Assembly (NCBI GenBank): GCA_933228675.1
Contig: OW121740.1
Coordinates: forward strand, 158,432,691 to 158,496,690
DNA from: Stomorhina lunata
Lineage: Eukaryota; Arthropoda; Insecta; Diptera; Rhiniidae
Direction: 5' to 3'
DNA length: 64,000 nucleotides
Shown here: one piece after another, positions 12,931-26,514 of the stretch
Position numbering within the stretch: position 1 is the stretch's first letter
Layout of the letters: every line of letters starts with the position of its first letter
Program-made: the position numbers and the translations under genes
The notes under the pieces: generated by a model
Told to the model about the DNA's origin: nothing
What the model saw: the letters and a program-made list of their open reading frames with translations, nothing else
Database searches by the model: none

Positions 12931-14649
12931 CAATACAATTCTTTTTTGAATCCCCTTAATTCAAAATTTGATTTTGCAAATTTTTCACTTCAACTTTAAA
13001 ACTCATGTTGTTAAAATGTTTAATATTAGAAAGAAAAAGTTTAAGAAGATTTCACTCTAATCGTCTAGTATAAACAGGAAACCTTTTTGTTCATTGCTAT
13101 TGCTTCTCGTTTAAATGGATTTTTTTTCTTCTACATATTTTTTCACATTTCGTTTAACATCTATAAATGTTTAGAATGGCGCTATAAATTTTATAGAGAT
13201 TCAGTTGTATACATTTTTTTCTATACTCAGAGGATTTTGTTAAACTATTTGCGATAATTTATGGCAGATTATCATATAGAAAAAATAGCTTACCCAGTGA
13301 TTTTGTTCTATTTTCAATTATGTGTTAAAAACGGCAAACATTTTTAAGGGGAGCAAATGTTAGAGGAGAGTGTGTTAGAAAAATTTAGATTTGCTGATAA
13401 AATTTAGTAGCCATTTTTCCTACTGTTGAGTTTTTTTTTTTACTTAAATCTCGAAAATTTTATTTTAAGACATAAATTGGCTTAAAAAAATCTTTACAAT
13501 ATATTTAATATTAACAGTTAATAATTTTATTAGAATTTCCATAAAATTAGTCTGAGCTAAATAACGCCTTACGCTTTACTTCCTTTGGATAGGTTGCTTT
13601 TCACAGCCACCTTTTAAAGCAAAAAAATTTGCATTTAGGTAAGAACATATATTTTTTATATTCCAAATAATTGAATTTATAAGCTGCTCTCAAGGAAAAT
13701 AACCTAATTGTTTATGACAAGTACTTTGCAAGTAATACTAACCATTTTGCCTTCTTAAATTTCTGAACAAATTTTCCTTACGCATAACCTCCATTCTTGA
13801 GCCCTTCCCCTCACCACCTATAAAAAATCTTAACCTTGTTGTTATTTACTAAATCATAAAATATTTACGAGGTCTTTAGCATAAATTGCATATTTTGTTC
13901 TGCTGTTCGTTGTTTTTTTTTCTATATATTCTTAAATATAATGAAAAATTTCTTTAAATTTCCGTTTGAGATTATAAAATAAGCTCAAACACACGCACTC
14001 TAACACAAACAAATAAACTCTTATACACTTAAGTTTTTCCTTTCCTTAACATTTTAGCATAACTAATATAGCAATCTATTCTATTCTATTCTAGTCCTAT
14101 TCATTCTATTTATACTTACTTTAAGAATCTGTATTTCTTTTAGATTTCTTAATATTAAAACTTGACTCCCCCTCTTCTGCTGCTAATACTCCACTCCCCG
14201 GTCTCTTACCCCGTCACTCAGTTTATGGGAATTATAAAACTGTTTTAAGGATTTTTTTATTTTTATATTTTGCATACGAGTTTATTGTATTTCTGCCGTA
14301 ACTGTTTAATATCAGGCACTGATTTCATTTTTCCTTTAACCATTTTTTGCTATTTTTAATAATGTAACAAATAAAATTGTTACAGCATTTGCTTTCTTTT
14401 CGGTTTTATTTCTATTTTTTGTGCAAAAATAGACTTTTTCTATAAAAAGATTTACAAATAAGTTTGCAAAGCAGAAAAAAATAAAATAAAGAAGTAATAG
14501 AAAAATTTGCATATTTATAAACATGCCAGGGAACTAGAAAGATATAAGTGAAATGCACAGGGGGATAGGGTGAAGAAAAATGTGCAAACAAAATTTAGAC
14601 TCTTCTCATATTTTTCACATAAAAATAACATAAAGTCTAATATTAATAC
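12931..14649. other. Unique AT-rich noncoding sequence
   Basis: No gene is recognised. It contains a small ATTCT-type microsatellite near 14075-14110 and pyrimidine-rich stretches. A short ORF on the minus strand (14336-14524) has low-complexity Phe/Leu-rich composition and no recognisable domain. Confidence 0.6.
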
Positions 14650-17355
14650 TCAAAAATATACTTTTTAAAGGAAATTTTTCAAAAATTTATTTTTCGTAGA
14701 AAAATTTTTAAAAAACTTACTTTTTATAGGAAATTTTTCAAATATTTACTTTTTATAGGTAATTTTTAAAAATTTACTTTTTATATGAAATTTTTCAAAA
14801 ATTTACTTTCCATAGGAAATTTTTCAAAAATTTACTTTTTAAAGGAGATTTTTCAAAAATTTACTTTTTATAGGAAATTTTTCAAAAATTTACTTTTTAA
14901 AGGAAATTTTTCAAAAATTTACTTTTTATAAAAAAGTTTTCAAAAATTTACTTCTTATAAAAAATTTTTCAAAAATTTACTTTTTATAAAAAATTTTTCA
15001 AAAATTTACTTTTTAAAGGAAATTTTTCAAAAATTTACTTTTTATAGGAAATTTTTCAAAAATTTGCTTTTTATAGAAAATTTTTCAAAAATTTACTTTT
15101 TAAAGGAAATTTTTCAAAAATTTACTTTTTATAAGAAATTTTTAAAAATTTACTTTTTAGAGGAAATTTTTCAAAAATTTGCTTTTTATAGGAAATTTTT
15201 CAAAAATTTACTTTTTATAGGAAATTTCTCAAAAATTTACTTTTTATAGGAAATTTTTAAAAAATTTACTTTTTATAGGAAATTTTTCAAAAATTTACTT
15301 TTTATAGGAAATTTTTCAAAAATTTACTTTTTATAGGAAATTTTTCAAAAATTTACTTTTTATAGAAAATTTTTCAAAAATTTACCTTGTAAAGGAAATT
15401 TTTAAAAAATTTACCTTTTAAAGGAAATTTTTCAAAAATTTACTTTTTATAAGAAATTTTTCAAAAATTTACGTTTTATAGGAAATTTTTAAAAAATTTA
15501 CTTTTTAAAGGAAATTTTTCTAAAATTTACTTTTTAAAGGAAATTTTTCTAAAATTTTTCAAAAATTTACTTTTTATAGCAAAATTTTTCAAAAATTTAC
15601 TTTGTATAGGAAATTTTTCAAAAATTTACGTTTTATAGGAAATTTTACAAAAATTTACTTTTTATAAGAAATTTTTCAAAAATTTCTTGTTTTAGGAAAT
15701 TTTTCAAAAATTTACTTTTTATAGGAAATTTCTCAAAAATTTACTTTTTATAGGAAATTTTTAAAAAATTTACTTTTTATAGGAAATTTTTCAAAAATTT
15801 ACTTTTTATAGGAAATTTTTCAAAAATTTACTTTTTATAGAAAATTTTTCAAAAATTTACCTTGTAAAGGAAATTTTTAAAAAATTTACCTTTTAAAGGA
15901 AATTTTTCAAAAATTTACTTTTTAAAGGAAATTTTTCAAAAATTTACTTTTTAAAGGAAATTTTTCAAAAATTTACTTTTTAAAGGAAATTTTTCAAAAA
16001 TATACTTTTTATAGGAAATTTGTCAAAAATTTACTTTTTAAAAGAAATTTTTCAAAAATTTACTTTTTATAAACAATTTTTCAAAAATTTACTTTTTATA
16101 GGAAATTTTTCAAAAATGTACTTTTTAAAGGAAATTTTTCATAAATCTAGTTTTTATAGGAAATTTTTCCAAAATCTAGTTTTTATAGCAAATTTTTTAA
16201 AAGTTTACTTTTTGCAAGAAATTTTTCAAAAATTAACTTTTTATAGGAAATTTTTCAAAAATTTACTTTTTATAAGAAATTTTTAAAAATTTACTTTTTA
16301 GAGGAAATTTTTCAAAAATTTGCTTTTTATAGGAAATTTTTCAAAAATTTACTTTTTATAGGAAATTTCTCAAAAATTTACTTTTTATAGGAAATTTTTC
16401 AAAAATTTACTTTTTATAGGAAATTTTTCAAAAATTTACTTTTTATAGGAAATTTTTCAAAAATTTACTTTTTATGGGAAATTTTTCAAAAATTTACCTT
16501 TTAAAGGAAATTTTTCAAAAATTTACCTTTTAAAGGAAATTTTTCAAAAATTTACTTTTTATAAGAAAATTTTAAAAATTTACTTTTTAAAGGAAATTTT
16601 TCAAAAATTTACTTTTTAGAGGAAATTTTTCAAAAATTTACTTTTTAAAGGAAATTTTTCTAAAATTTTTCAAAAATTTACTTTTTATAGCAAAATTTTT
16701 CAAAAATTTACTTTGTATAGGAAATTTTTCAAAAATTTACGTTTTATAGGAAATTTTACAAAAATTTACTTTTTATAAGAAATTTTTCAAAAATTTCTTG
16801 TTTTAGGAAATTTTTCAAAAATTTCTTGTTTTAGGAAATTTTTCAAAAATTTACTTTTTATAGGAAATTTTTCAAAAATTTACGTTTTATAGGAAATTTT
16901 TCAAAAATTTACTTTTTATAGGAAATTTTTCAAAAATTTACTGTTAATAAGAAATTTTTAAAAATTTACTTTTTAAAGGAAATTTTTCAAAAATTTACTT
17001 TTAGAGGAAATTTTTCAAAAATTTACTTTTTATAGGAAATTTTTCAAAAATTTACTTTTTATAGGAAATTTTTCAAAAATTTACGTTTTAAAGGAAATTT
17101 TTCTAAAATTTACTTTTTAAAGGAAATTTTTTAAAAATTTACTTTTTAAAGGAATTTTTTCTAAAATTTACTTTTTAAAGGAAATCTTTTAAAAATTTAC
17201 TTTTTAAAGGAAATTATTTAAAAATTTACTTTTTATACGATATTTTTCAAAAATTTGCTTAGTTTTTATAGGAAATTTTTCAAAAATTTACTTTTTATAG
17301 GAAATTTTTCAAAAATTTACTTTTTATAGGAAATTTTTCAAAAATTTACTTTACT
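14650..17355. repeat. 29-bp tandem array, type C
   Basis: About 90 units of 29 bp with core GGAAATTTTTCAAAAATTTA plus 'ctttttata', mostly with only a few substitutions. Higher-order structure is present: the variant string 'tttctaaaatttttcaaaa', followed by 'tatagcaaaat', 'ctttgtatagg' and 'tttcttgttttagg', occurs at about 15549-15700 and again 1111 bp later. The unit shares 'ATAGGAAATTTTTCAAAAAT' with the 31-bp array downstream. ORFs inside are artefacts. Confidence 0.95.
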
Positions 17356-18146
17356 TTTTTCATTTGACAAATTTTAATTCCGGAAAATTTAATATTTTTT
17401 TCCCACTGTGCAATAAGATTTTTAATACTACTTGTACAGCATTTGTAAGTACCAGAAATATTAGATTCTTTCTCATATTGTATTTGGTACGTGGTATGTA
17501 TTTTTTATATAGATATTTTTTTTTTTTTCATCTATATCAAATCAAAATGACTAGTACAATTGCCTGATTTTAAAATGTTCCAAACTAAGAGCAAAATAAA
17601 AAGTTTCATATAAAAAACCAAAGAAGCTTGACTTGGTTAGAATGTAAAGGAATAGGAAAAACAACCTTTTATGCTATTTTATAAAGCAATTTTTCCTTTT
17701 AGCTTGAACAATAGAAAATAAGAAGATTTTTAAGTGAAGGCAGTTTTTCATATTGTGGGAGATCTGGGCTATAGCATAAAAGTAATGGGTAGAGAAAAAA
17801 AAATATTAAAATAAAACCAAAACGATTTTAGAGCAAAAGTAAGTTTATAACTAAAAATAAAAGCAACAAGAGGATTAAGGGGAAGGGGGGTAGAATACAC
17901 CTCCTTCTTAGACTTTCTTTTGTAAAGTAAAGACTAAGCAAGTAACGGTGTCACAAGTTCCTTTGTACACTAAGAGAAGTAAAAGGACCTATTTAGCATA
18001 AAGCATGTAATCGGAGCTGATTTGCAAAAACAAGGAAAACAAGAACAAACACTCATAGCCATTATACTTTCCCTCTATCTCCCAGAAACAATAAAGTAGT
18101 GAAGGACAGGGATGGAAGATGTAGTTTGTTCCGATTTTTGACAGGT
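17356..18146. other. Unique noncoding spacer between type C and D arrays
   Basis: No gene is seen. The short ORF at 17364-17567 is Phe/Tyr-rich and has no domain. There is a short purine-rich part at 17860-17900. Confidence 0.55.
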
Positions 18147-20200
18147 TTTTCTTATTTTTGTAGAAAAATTTTCAAAAATTTCTTATTTTTATAGGAAATT
18201 TTTCAAAAATTTCTTATTTTTATAGAAAATTTTTCAAAAATTTCTTTATAGATAATTTTTCATAAATTTCTGATTTTTATAGGAAATTTTTCAAAAATTT
18301 CAGATTTTTATAGGAAATTTTTCAAAAATTTCTGATTTTTATAGGAAATTTTTCAAAAAATTTCTGATTTTTATAGGAAATTTTTCAAAAATTTCTGATT
18401 TTTATAGGAATTTTACAAAAATTTCTGATTTTTATAGGAAATTTTTCAAAAATTTTGAATTTGTATAGGAAATTTTTCAAAAATTAAAAAAAAAAATTTT
18501 TAATTTTTTTATTTTTGTAGGAAATTTTTCAAAATTTTTTTATTTTTATAGGAAATTTTTTAAAAATTTTCTTATTTTTATAGGAAATTTTTCAAAAATT
18601 TCTTATTTTTATAGGAAATTTTTGAAAAATTTCTTATTTTTATAGGAAATTTTTCAAAAATTTTTTTAGTTTTAGAGGAATTTTTATCGAAAATTTCTGA
18701 TTTTTATAGGAAATTTCTTAAAAATTCAATAAAATTTCTTATTTTGTCGGAAATTTTTCAAAAATTTCTTATTTTTATAGGAAATTTTTCAAAACTGTCT
18801 TATTTTTTTAGGAAATTATTAAAAAAATTTGTTATTTTTATAGGAAAATTTTTTTTTAATTTTTTATTATTAAAGGAAATATCTTATTTTTGTTTTCAAA
18901 AATTTCTTACTTTTAAAGGAAATTTGTGAAATTTCTTATTTCTTATATAGAAATTTATTATTCTTACATAGCAACTGTTTAAAAAATTTCTTATTTTTAC
19001 AGAATTTTTTTTTAGAAAATTTCCTATTTTTATAAGAAGTTTTTAAAAAATTTCCTTTTTTTTTAGCCAATTTCTCAAAAATTTCTTATTTTTCTATGAA
19101 ATTTTTAAAAATTTCTTAGTTTTATAAGAAATTTTTCAAAAATTTCTTATTTTTATATGAAGTTTTTAAAAACTTCTTAGTTCTATAAAAAATTTAAAAA
19201 AAATTTCTTATTTTTATAGGAAGTTTTTCTAAAATTTCTTATTTTTATAAAAGAAATTTCAAAAATTTTTAAAAATTTCTTAGTTTTATAAGAAATTTTT
19301 CAAAAATTTCTTATTTTTATATGAAGTTTTTAAAAACTTCTTAGTTCTATAAAAAATTTAAAAAAAATTTCTTATTTTTATAGGAAATTTTTCAAAAACT
19401 TCTTATTTTTATAGGAAATTTTTCAAAACTTTCTTATTTTTATAGGAAAATTTTCAAAAATTTCCTTATTTTTAAAAGATATTTTTCAAAAATTTCTTAT
19501 TTTTATAAGAAATTTATAAAAAATTCCTTATTTTTATAGGAATTTTTTAAAAATGTCTTATTTTTATAGGGAATTTTTAAAATATTTATTATTTTTATAT
19601 TAAAAAAAATTTTTTATAGGAAATTTTTCAAAAATGTCCTATTTTTATAGGAAAGTTTTGAAAAATTTGCTATTTGTATAGTAAATTTTTCAAAAATTTC
19701 TTATTTTTATAGAAAATTTTTTCAAAAATTTCTTATTTTTATAGGAAATTTTTCAGAATTTTTTTATTTTTATAGGAAATTATTCAAAAATTTCTTATTT
19801 TAACGGAAAATTTTTCAAAAATTTTCAAAAATATCTTATGGGAAATTATTAAAAAATTTCTTATTTTTATAGGAAATTTTTAAAAAATTTCTTATTTTTA
19901 GAGGAAATTTTTTAAATTTTTTTTTTTATTTTTATAAAAAATATTTCAAAAATTTCTTATTTTATAGGAAAATTTTCAAAAATTTCTTATTTTTATAGGA
20001 AATTTTTCAAAAATTTCTTAATTTTATAGAAAATGTTTTAAAAATTCTTATTTTTATAGAAAATTTTTTAAAAATTTCTTATTTGTAAAGGAAAGTTTTG
20101 AAAAATTTCCTATTTTTTTATTTCCTATTTTTCAAAAATTTCTTATTTTTATAGGAAATTTATCAAAAATTTATTGTGTTTATGGGAAATTGTTCCAAAA
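18147..20200. repeat. 31-bp tandem array, type D
   Basis: About 65 units of roughly 31 bp, sharing ATAGGAAATTTTTCAAAAAT with type C but with 'ttcttattttt' replacing 'ttactttttt'. It is more degenerate than type C, with many single-base T or A length changes. Adjacency and shared sequence suggest C and D descend from one ancestral repeat. Confidence 0.93.
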
Positions 20201-20225
20201 TTCCATTACATGAAAGTTAGTACAA

Positions 20226-20462
20226 TTGTACCATGTTTGCCATCCCTGCTGCTCTATAATGATGATAATTATGAATGTGAAGATGATGACGAAGACAGGT
20301 CTTGTATGTGCAAAAGGACTCACTTACACTTTTAAAATGTTGCTGCGTAAGGAGGTCGACATGAAAAAAATGAGCGTGTGGGAGTTTTTATGCAAAGCAG
20401 TGGCAAATGATTACCAAAAACCTGATGAGGAAGAGGTTAAATCATTTAGAATAATTTTCTAA
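20226..20462 (+). other. Possible coding remnant or exon, unrecognised
   Basis: Immediately after the type D array, base composition shifts to higher GC and two frames look protein-like. One frame (about 20232-20336) reads an acidic stretch with NDDNYECEDDDEDRSC. The other (20358-20462) reads MKKMSVWEFLCKAVANDYQK. They are in different frames, so one gene would need a frameshift or an intron; 'gcgtaagg' at about 20347 resembles a splice donor. No domain is recognised. It could be a short host exon, a pseudogene fragment or chance. Confidence 0.2.
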
Positions 20463-22565
20463 CGTTAACTTTCACTTTTTCTATCCCTGTTATTACCATT
20501 TGTACCGGCTTTATGGTTAGGTTTTCCCTCATTTCTTTTGGCGTTGGTGTATGCAAAAAACGTTTTCTCAAGAATATAATTTAGTTGTAAATTTTAAGCA
20601 ATGAAATTGTAAAAAATTGTACTTGTAAATGTCTAAATCCGTTTCTTTCTGCGACTGTTAAAGTGATTGTGTCAGAGTCCTTACAATAGTCAAAAGCCAA
20701 GTGAATAAAATGTTGTTATAAAGCTTTTTTTCTCCCTCAATTTCTCAAGTCAAAGTCAAAAGAAAAATGTAAGGAAATGGTGAGAAAAAAATTAGGGAAA
20801 GAAAAACTGTTTCTTAAAAGGAGTAAATAGTCAAATTTATTTCTCAACATATACTTTTTTTCTATTTATTTTAATGTAAGTAAGTTTAACTCTCTTTAAG
20901 GATATGTAAATTTTTCTTAAGCAATTTCTTTTTTTGTTGTCTAAACATAAAATATAAAGAACTTGCGAAATGTGTTTGAGTTCACTTTTTTTATATGTAT
21001 ATTTTTTTTATATATCTTTGTATTATTTCCACTTTATTATACATTGTCGTAGAATTTTATTACTTTTTTATTAGGTATTTTTTTTCTCATACGTCTTCTT
21101 CGTTTTTTGCTTTGCAGGAATAATTTAAAATAGTAACACGAAATAAATCTTTAAGCGAATTTTTGCTATTTTTTCCCCCTTAGTTTTTTATGATTTTATT
21201 ATTTTTTTTAAGATTTTAAGTAAACAACAAAAAATTTTCATTTGATGTTTTAAATTATTTAAATTCTATTTATTTGTATGATTTTATTTGTAAGTCAGCG
21301 TGAAATAAATGTTAATTTTTTAAGATCTAAGGAATTTATGGGCCTTTTAGAATTATTTATGAGCAAAAACGTTAAAAGTAATGTATAGTTTTGGGGGTAG
21401 GGGTGTTTTGTAAAGAACTAACCAGAAAATATTCAGTCCTGAAGTTATTTAAAATTTAAACCCGCATAAATGACTGGAAATCTGATAAAGGCTGGTAATG
21501 TGGTATAGTAACTTTTTGCCTAAACTGATCACATAAGAGTAATTGAAAAAGCGTAATAGTTTGAGGTTTTCAGAGAATAATGGGAAACGATTTGTTTTAT
21601 TTTTTGTAAATAATATTGAGATTTGATATAGATTTGTTTTAGCAATGTGAAATAGTAACATTTCTCTTAAACCGACAATATTCTGAGATTCTGTGGAAAT
21701 ATCCCGATTTGTATATGATCGACTTGTGTATTCAAGTTGCTATACATTTTTAGACATGGGTATAAGATTTTTGTCCTTCAAACATTCTTTTAACAACTTA
21801 ATACTCTCTAATTAGTATTTTCATTATTATATACATATTTTTTTTGTTTTTGTCAAACATTTTAGTTCGCTTTAATTTAACTAAATACCTCGCAAATTAA
21901 CTTTTCTAATTAAGTAAATAATGGTTTCCTTCTTGAATACTATAACTACATTTAACTTTTGGAATTTAACTTACCTTTTCGGTGTTTGCTACCAAAAAAA
22001 GACCACAATTATTTACGAATTTAGCAACTGCAAAAGAAAACATAAAAGGAAAATTTATAATTAGCATAGAAAAATTTGTTTCATTGATTAAATTACAAAA
22101 ATAGAAAAAATTAAACCACAACTAAAAGAAGAATTTCTATTATTAAGTTAAAGGAAAATATTTTGTTGATGCTTCCTTACCATCAGCGAGATAATAATTA
22201 TGTCTTAATAATTATTATTATTATGACTAGAATGTATGTATTTTGATAATTATAAGGGCAATATTACTAAACATTCAATGTGTTGAAGCATGTATGACTT
22301 CATGAAGGTATGGATAAATAATGCACTGAAAAAAATTTTGTTTTAATTTTGAAAATTTTTCTTAATTTTTTTTTAATTTTGAACATTTTTCTATTGATAT
22401 TGATATTTAAGTTTTTAACTTTTGGTCTTGTCTCTTTTTTCTTCTAGGTAAGTCAATGTTTGATAGTTGATCTTGTAAGTATGAACATTTGTTGAATTAA
22501 TCTAAAACTTCACAAAAGAAATGATTTATATGTCTTGACTAAAGCTTGTCTTGTTTTAAGTGTGT
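20463..22565. other. Unique AT-rich noncoding sequence
   Basis: No recognised gene. It has several T-rich tracts and an AAT/ATT microsatellite near 22205-22225. Short ORFs here, including one on minus at 21449-21661, show no domain or coding-like composition. Confidence 0.6.
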
Positions 22566-23990
22566 CTTTACTATAGTATGTATCGACTATATAACGTGCC
22601 GACTATAGTTTGTCTCGACTATAGTCTGTCCTTATTATTGTCTGTCTCGACTAAAGTGTGTCTCGACTTTTCTGCGTCTCGACACAGACCATAGTCTGTC
22701 TCGACTAAAGTCTATCTCGACTATAGTATGTCTCGAATGTAGTCGCCTCGACTATTGTCTGTCTCTACTATAGTCTGTCTCTACTATAGTCTGTCTCGAC
22801 TATAGTCTGTCTAGACTATAGTCTGCCTCGTCTATAGTCTATACTATAGTCTGGACTATAGTCTTTAGTTTGTCTCAACTACAGTCTGTCTCGACTTTAG
22901 TGTGTCTCAACTATAGTGTGTCTCGACTATAGTCTGTCTCGACTATAGTCTATCTGGACTACTGTCTGCCTTGACTATAGTCTGTTGGCTTTAGTTTGTC
23001 TCAACTACAGTTGTTTCGACTTTAGTGTGTCTCAACTATAGTCTATCTCCACTATTGTCTGTCTAGACTATAGTCTGTATCGACTATTGTCTGTATCGAC
23101 TATTGTCTGTCTCCACTATAGTCTGTCTCGACTATAGTCTGTCTCGACTATAGTCTGTCTCGACTATAGTCTGTCTCGACTATAGTCTGTCTCGACTATA
23201 GTCTATCTCCACTATTGTCTGTCTAGACTATAGTCTGTATCGACTATTGTCTGTCTCCACTATAGTCTGTCTCGACTATAGTCTGTCTCGACTATAGTCT
23301 GTCTCGACTATAGTCTGTCTCGACTATAGTCTGTCTCGACTATAGTCTATCTCCACTATTGTCTGTCTAGACTATAGTCTGTATCGACTATTGTCTGTCT
23401 CCACTATAGTCTGTCTCGACTATAGTCTGTATCGACTATTGTCTGTCTCGACTATAGTCTGTCTCGACTATAGTCTGTCTCGACTATAGTCTGTCTCGAC
23501 TATAGTCTGTCTCGACTATAGTCTATCTCCACTATTGTCTGTCTAGGCTATAGTCTGTATCGACTATTGTCTGTCTCGACTATAGTCTGTCTCGACTATA
23601 GTCTGTCTCGACTATAGTCTGTCTCGACTATAGTCTATCTCCACTATTGTCTGTCTAGACTATAGTCTGTATCGACTATTGTCTGTCTCCACTATAGTCT
23701 GTCTCGACTATAGTCTGTCTGTCGATACAGACTATAGTCTAGACAGACAATAGTGGAGATAGACTATAGTCGAGACAGACGACTATAGTCTGTCTCGACT
23801 TTAGTCTGTCTCGACTATAGTCTGTCTCGACTATAGTCTATCTCCACTATTGTCTGTCTAGACTATAGTCTGTATCGACTATTGTCTGTCTCCACTATAG
23901 TCTGTCTCGACTATAGTCTGTCTCGACTATAGTCTGTCTCGACTATAGTCTGTCTCGACTATAGTCTGTCTCGACTATAGTCTGTCTAGA
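22566..23990. repeat. 16-bp tandem array of GACTATAGTC dyads
   Basis: About 88 units of 16 bp, consensus AGTCTGTCTCGACTAT. Across unit boundaries this creates the perfect 10-bp palindrome GACTATAGTC. The first 400 bp are diverged. From 23040 a higher-order pattern recurs, marked by 'ctatctccactattgtctg' then 'tctagactatagtctgtat' (near 23041, 23205, 23347, 23520, 23636 and 23838). The array is more GC-rich than the other arrays and contains one inverted 60-bp segment. Confidence 0.95.
23721..23780 (-). repeat. 60-bp inverted segment inside the 16-bp array
   Basis: This exact 60-bp block is the reverse complement of the array's own higher-order unit (variants '...ctatctccactattg...' and '...gtctagactatag...'), while both flanks are in the normal orientation. 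It makes a local inverted repeat with neighbouring units and so could form a cruciform or hairpin. Confidence 0.85.
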
Positions 23991-24099
23991 CCAACGTTGG
24001 TCAAATGGAGAGCGTTTTTAAATGAGAATATAGAATATGCACTAACATAGTTGTATGCTGTGTTAGTTTAGTACGCATTTTTGTTTATTTTTTTTATAA

Positions 24100-25010
24100 A
24101 AAATAGAAATATTAAATATTTCTATTAAAAAATTTTATATGAAAATTTTTCTATTAAAAAATTTGATATGAAAATTTTTCCAATTAAAAATTTTATATGA
24201 AAATTTTTTGTATTGAAAATTTTTATATGAAAATTTTTCTATTGAAAAACTTTATATGAAAATTTTTCTACTGAAAAGTTTTTTATGAAAAATTTTCTAT
24301 TGAAAAATTTTATATGAAAAATTTTCTATTGAAAAATTTTATATGAAAAATTTTCTATTGAAAAATTGTATATGAAAATTTTTCTATTGAAAAATCTCAT
24401 ATGAAATTTTTTCTATTTAAAAATTGTATATGAATATTTTCTAATTAAAAATTTTATATGAAAATTTTTTGTATTGAAAATTTTTATATGAAAATTTTTC
24501 TATTGAAAAACTTTAGATAAAAATTTTTCTATTGAAAAATTTTATATGAAAAATTTTCTATTGACAAATTTTATATGAAAAATTTTCTATTGAAAAATTG
24601 TATATGAAAATTTTTCTATTGAAAAATCTCATATGAAATTTTTTCTATTTAAAAATTGTATATGAATATTTTGTAATTAAAAATTTTATATGAAAATTTT
24701 TTGTATTGAAAATTTTTATATGAAAATTTTTCTATTGAAAAACTTTAGATGAAAATTTTTCTATTGAAAAATTTTATATGAAAAATTTTCTATTGAAAAA
24801 TCTTATATGAAAATTTTTCTATTGAAAAATTTTATATGAAAATTTTTCTATTGAAAAATCTCATATGAAAATTTTTCTATTTAAAAATTGTATATGAAAA
24901 GTTTTTGATTAAAAATTGTTATATGAAAATTTTTCTAATAAAAATTTTAATATTGAAAAATTGTATATAAACATTTTTATTGAAAAATTTAATGTTAAAA
25001 TAATCTTACT
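24100..25010. repeat. 29-bp tandem array, type E
   Basis: About 31 units of 29 bp with core ATATGAAAATTTTTCTATTG plus 'aaaaatttt'. A block of about 230 bp containing the variants 'aaatctcatatgaaattttt' and 'aattgtatatgaatatttt' is repeated near 24390 and 24625, showing higher-order amplification. The array degrades at its right end. Confidence 0.92.
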
Positions 25011-25029
25011 AAAAATAAATTTCTTTGAC

Positions 25030-25290
25030 TAAAATTGGACTATATAAAGATCCATGATTAAAAATTGGAATAAAAATCGACTGAAGACTGGACCACATGT
25101 AAATCTACGATTGACTATGTTAAAATCAACAACTGAAAATTTTTGAACATGATGATCTACGATTGAAAATTTGGCAACTTAAACCCCTACGATTGAAAAT
25201 TTAACTATATGAAGATCCACAATTAAAAGTTACGCTATATTAATTTCAACGGCTTTAAATTTTGACAATATGGAAATGGAAAATTGAATA
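25030..25290. repeat. Degenerate 30-bp family F, old remnants
   Basis: Diverged units with 'gatccacgattgaaaatt' or 'ctacgattgaaaatt' and 'actatatgaa' spaced at roughly 28-32 bp. They match the well-preserved 30-bp arrays at 26941-27349 and 37801-39760. Their position just right of the type E array repeats the E-to-F order seen at 26515-27349. Confidence 0.6.
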
Positions 25291-26514
25291 TCTATGACTA
25301 GACTTCTCGAATATATTACATATATATCTGAACTGTGAATCCGTCATTCCCACTATGTTTTACTGCTTATGATGCAATGGTATTTGTAAAATATGCCCTG
25401 CTATCCGAATATACATATGTACACCATCGGAAATAAAGTCAAAAATTTCAAAAAAAAAAAAATATCTCAGTGTTTTTAATTATTTCCTTATAAAAATTAA
25501 TTGTACTTACATAATCATGAATATGAACCATAAACATTTAAGAAATACTTGCGTTCTTCGCCCATCCACAAAAAAAAACAGCGCAATCCAATCAACTATA
25601 CGCCAAAGTAAAAGGGAGTGGAACTAAAATATGTTTTCATAATTGTAAAAAAATTACAAAATTTGAGGTCTTCTCAAAATTGTTTTTAACATAACCTAGA
25701 TTTTGTCATAGTCTGTCCGTCCAACCGTTCGTCTGTCCGTCTACCATAAAACAGAAGAGACATTGTATGTTTAACCCACATTATAATTTTTTCATGAACT
25801 CTTCCGACCCGGTTGCAAGCAAACAAGCTCTCGTCATAACAACTGAACCATTTAAATATGATGAAGCCGGTGAAGAGGCCAAAGAAAAGGGGGGAACGAC
25901 AAACATAACGAGAAATTACCTTAAATTGAGCAGAAATTTCAAGTATTCATTGTAACATATTTATTTTACTATGTTCACAAAAGTACCATCATAACGTCAT
26001 ACATGTCAGGAGTAAAGTATGTGGTTGCTTTATATTCGACACACAGACAGACAGTCAGACAGACAGACACTATTTTGTTGGCCAACTTTTAAGAGGGTTG
26101 CTGTTGTTGTTGTTGCTTGACTATTTTGTTCGACAGATGGCATTTCACTCTTGATGACTTTTGTACCCTGAATAACTACTACTAGAGACTTTACGTCATA
26201 TTTGCTGGTTTAAACTACCCCAACTTTACTCTTCCCTTTTTCTGCCCGAACTTTTGCTGAAATTAGTGGCATTTACATATGTTTCTTCTTTAGCTGCCAA
26301 AGTTTCAGATTTTATTTTATTTTCGCTTAATTAAGTCTAATTAAAATTTAACTTGCGGTATTGGCAGTTTTAACTGCAAAAGTACCAGAACTGTTTTCAT
26401 TTTCATGGAATTTGCTAGGAAATGTGTGAGGGTTGAAGGTGGATTCAAAGACTTTTAATGGTTATTAGCAGGAATCAATCGCACAATATACGGCCAGAGA
26501 ATTGGAATGAAAAT
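25291..26514. other. Unique sequence, less AT-rich in part
   Basis: No gene can be named. A 62-codon ORF at 25767-25955 has fairly protein-like composition (KYDEAGEEAKEKGG), but it follows a 'gtctgtccgt' tract typical of dispersed fly repeats and shows no domain. A CAGA microsatellite lies at 26040-26070 and a short TTG repeat at about 26100-26117. Confidence 0.5.
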
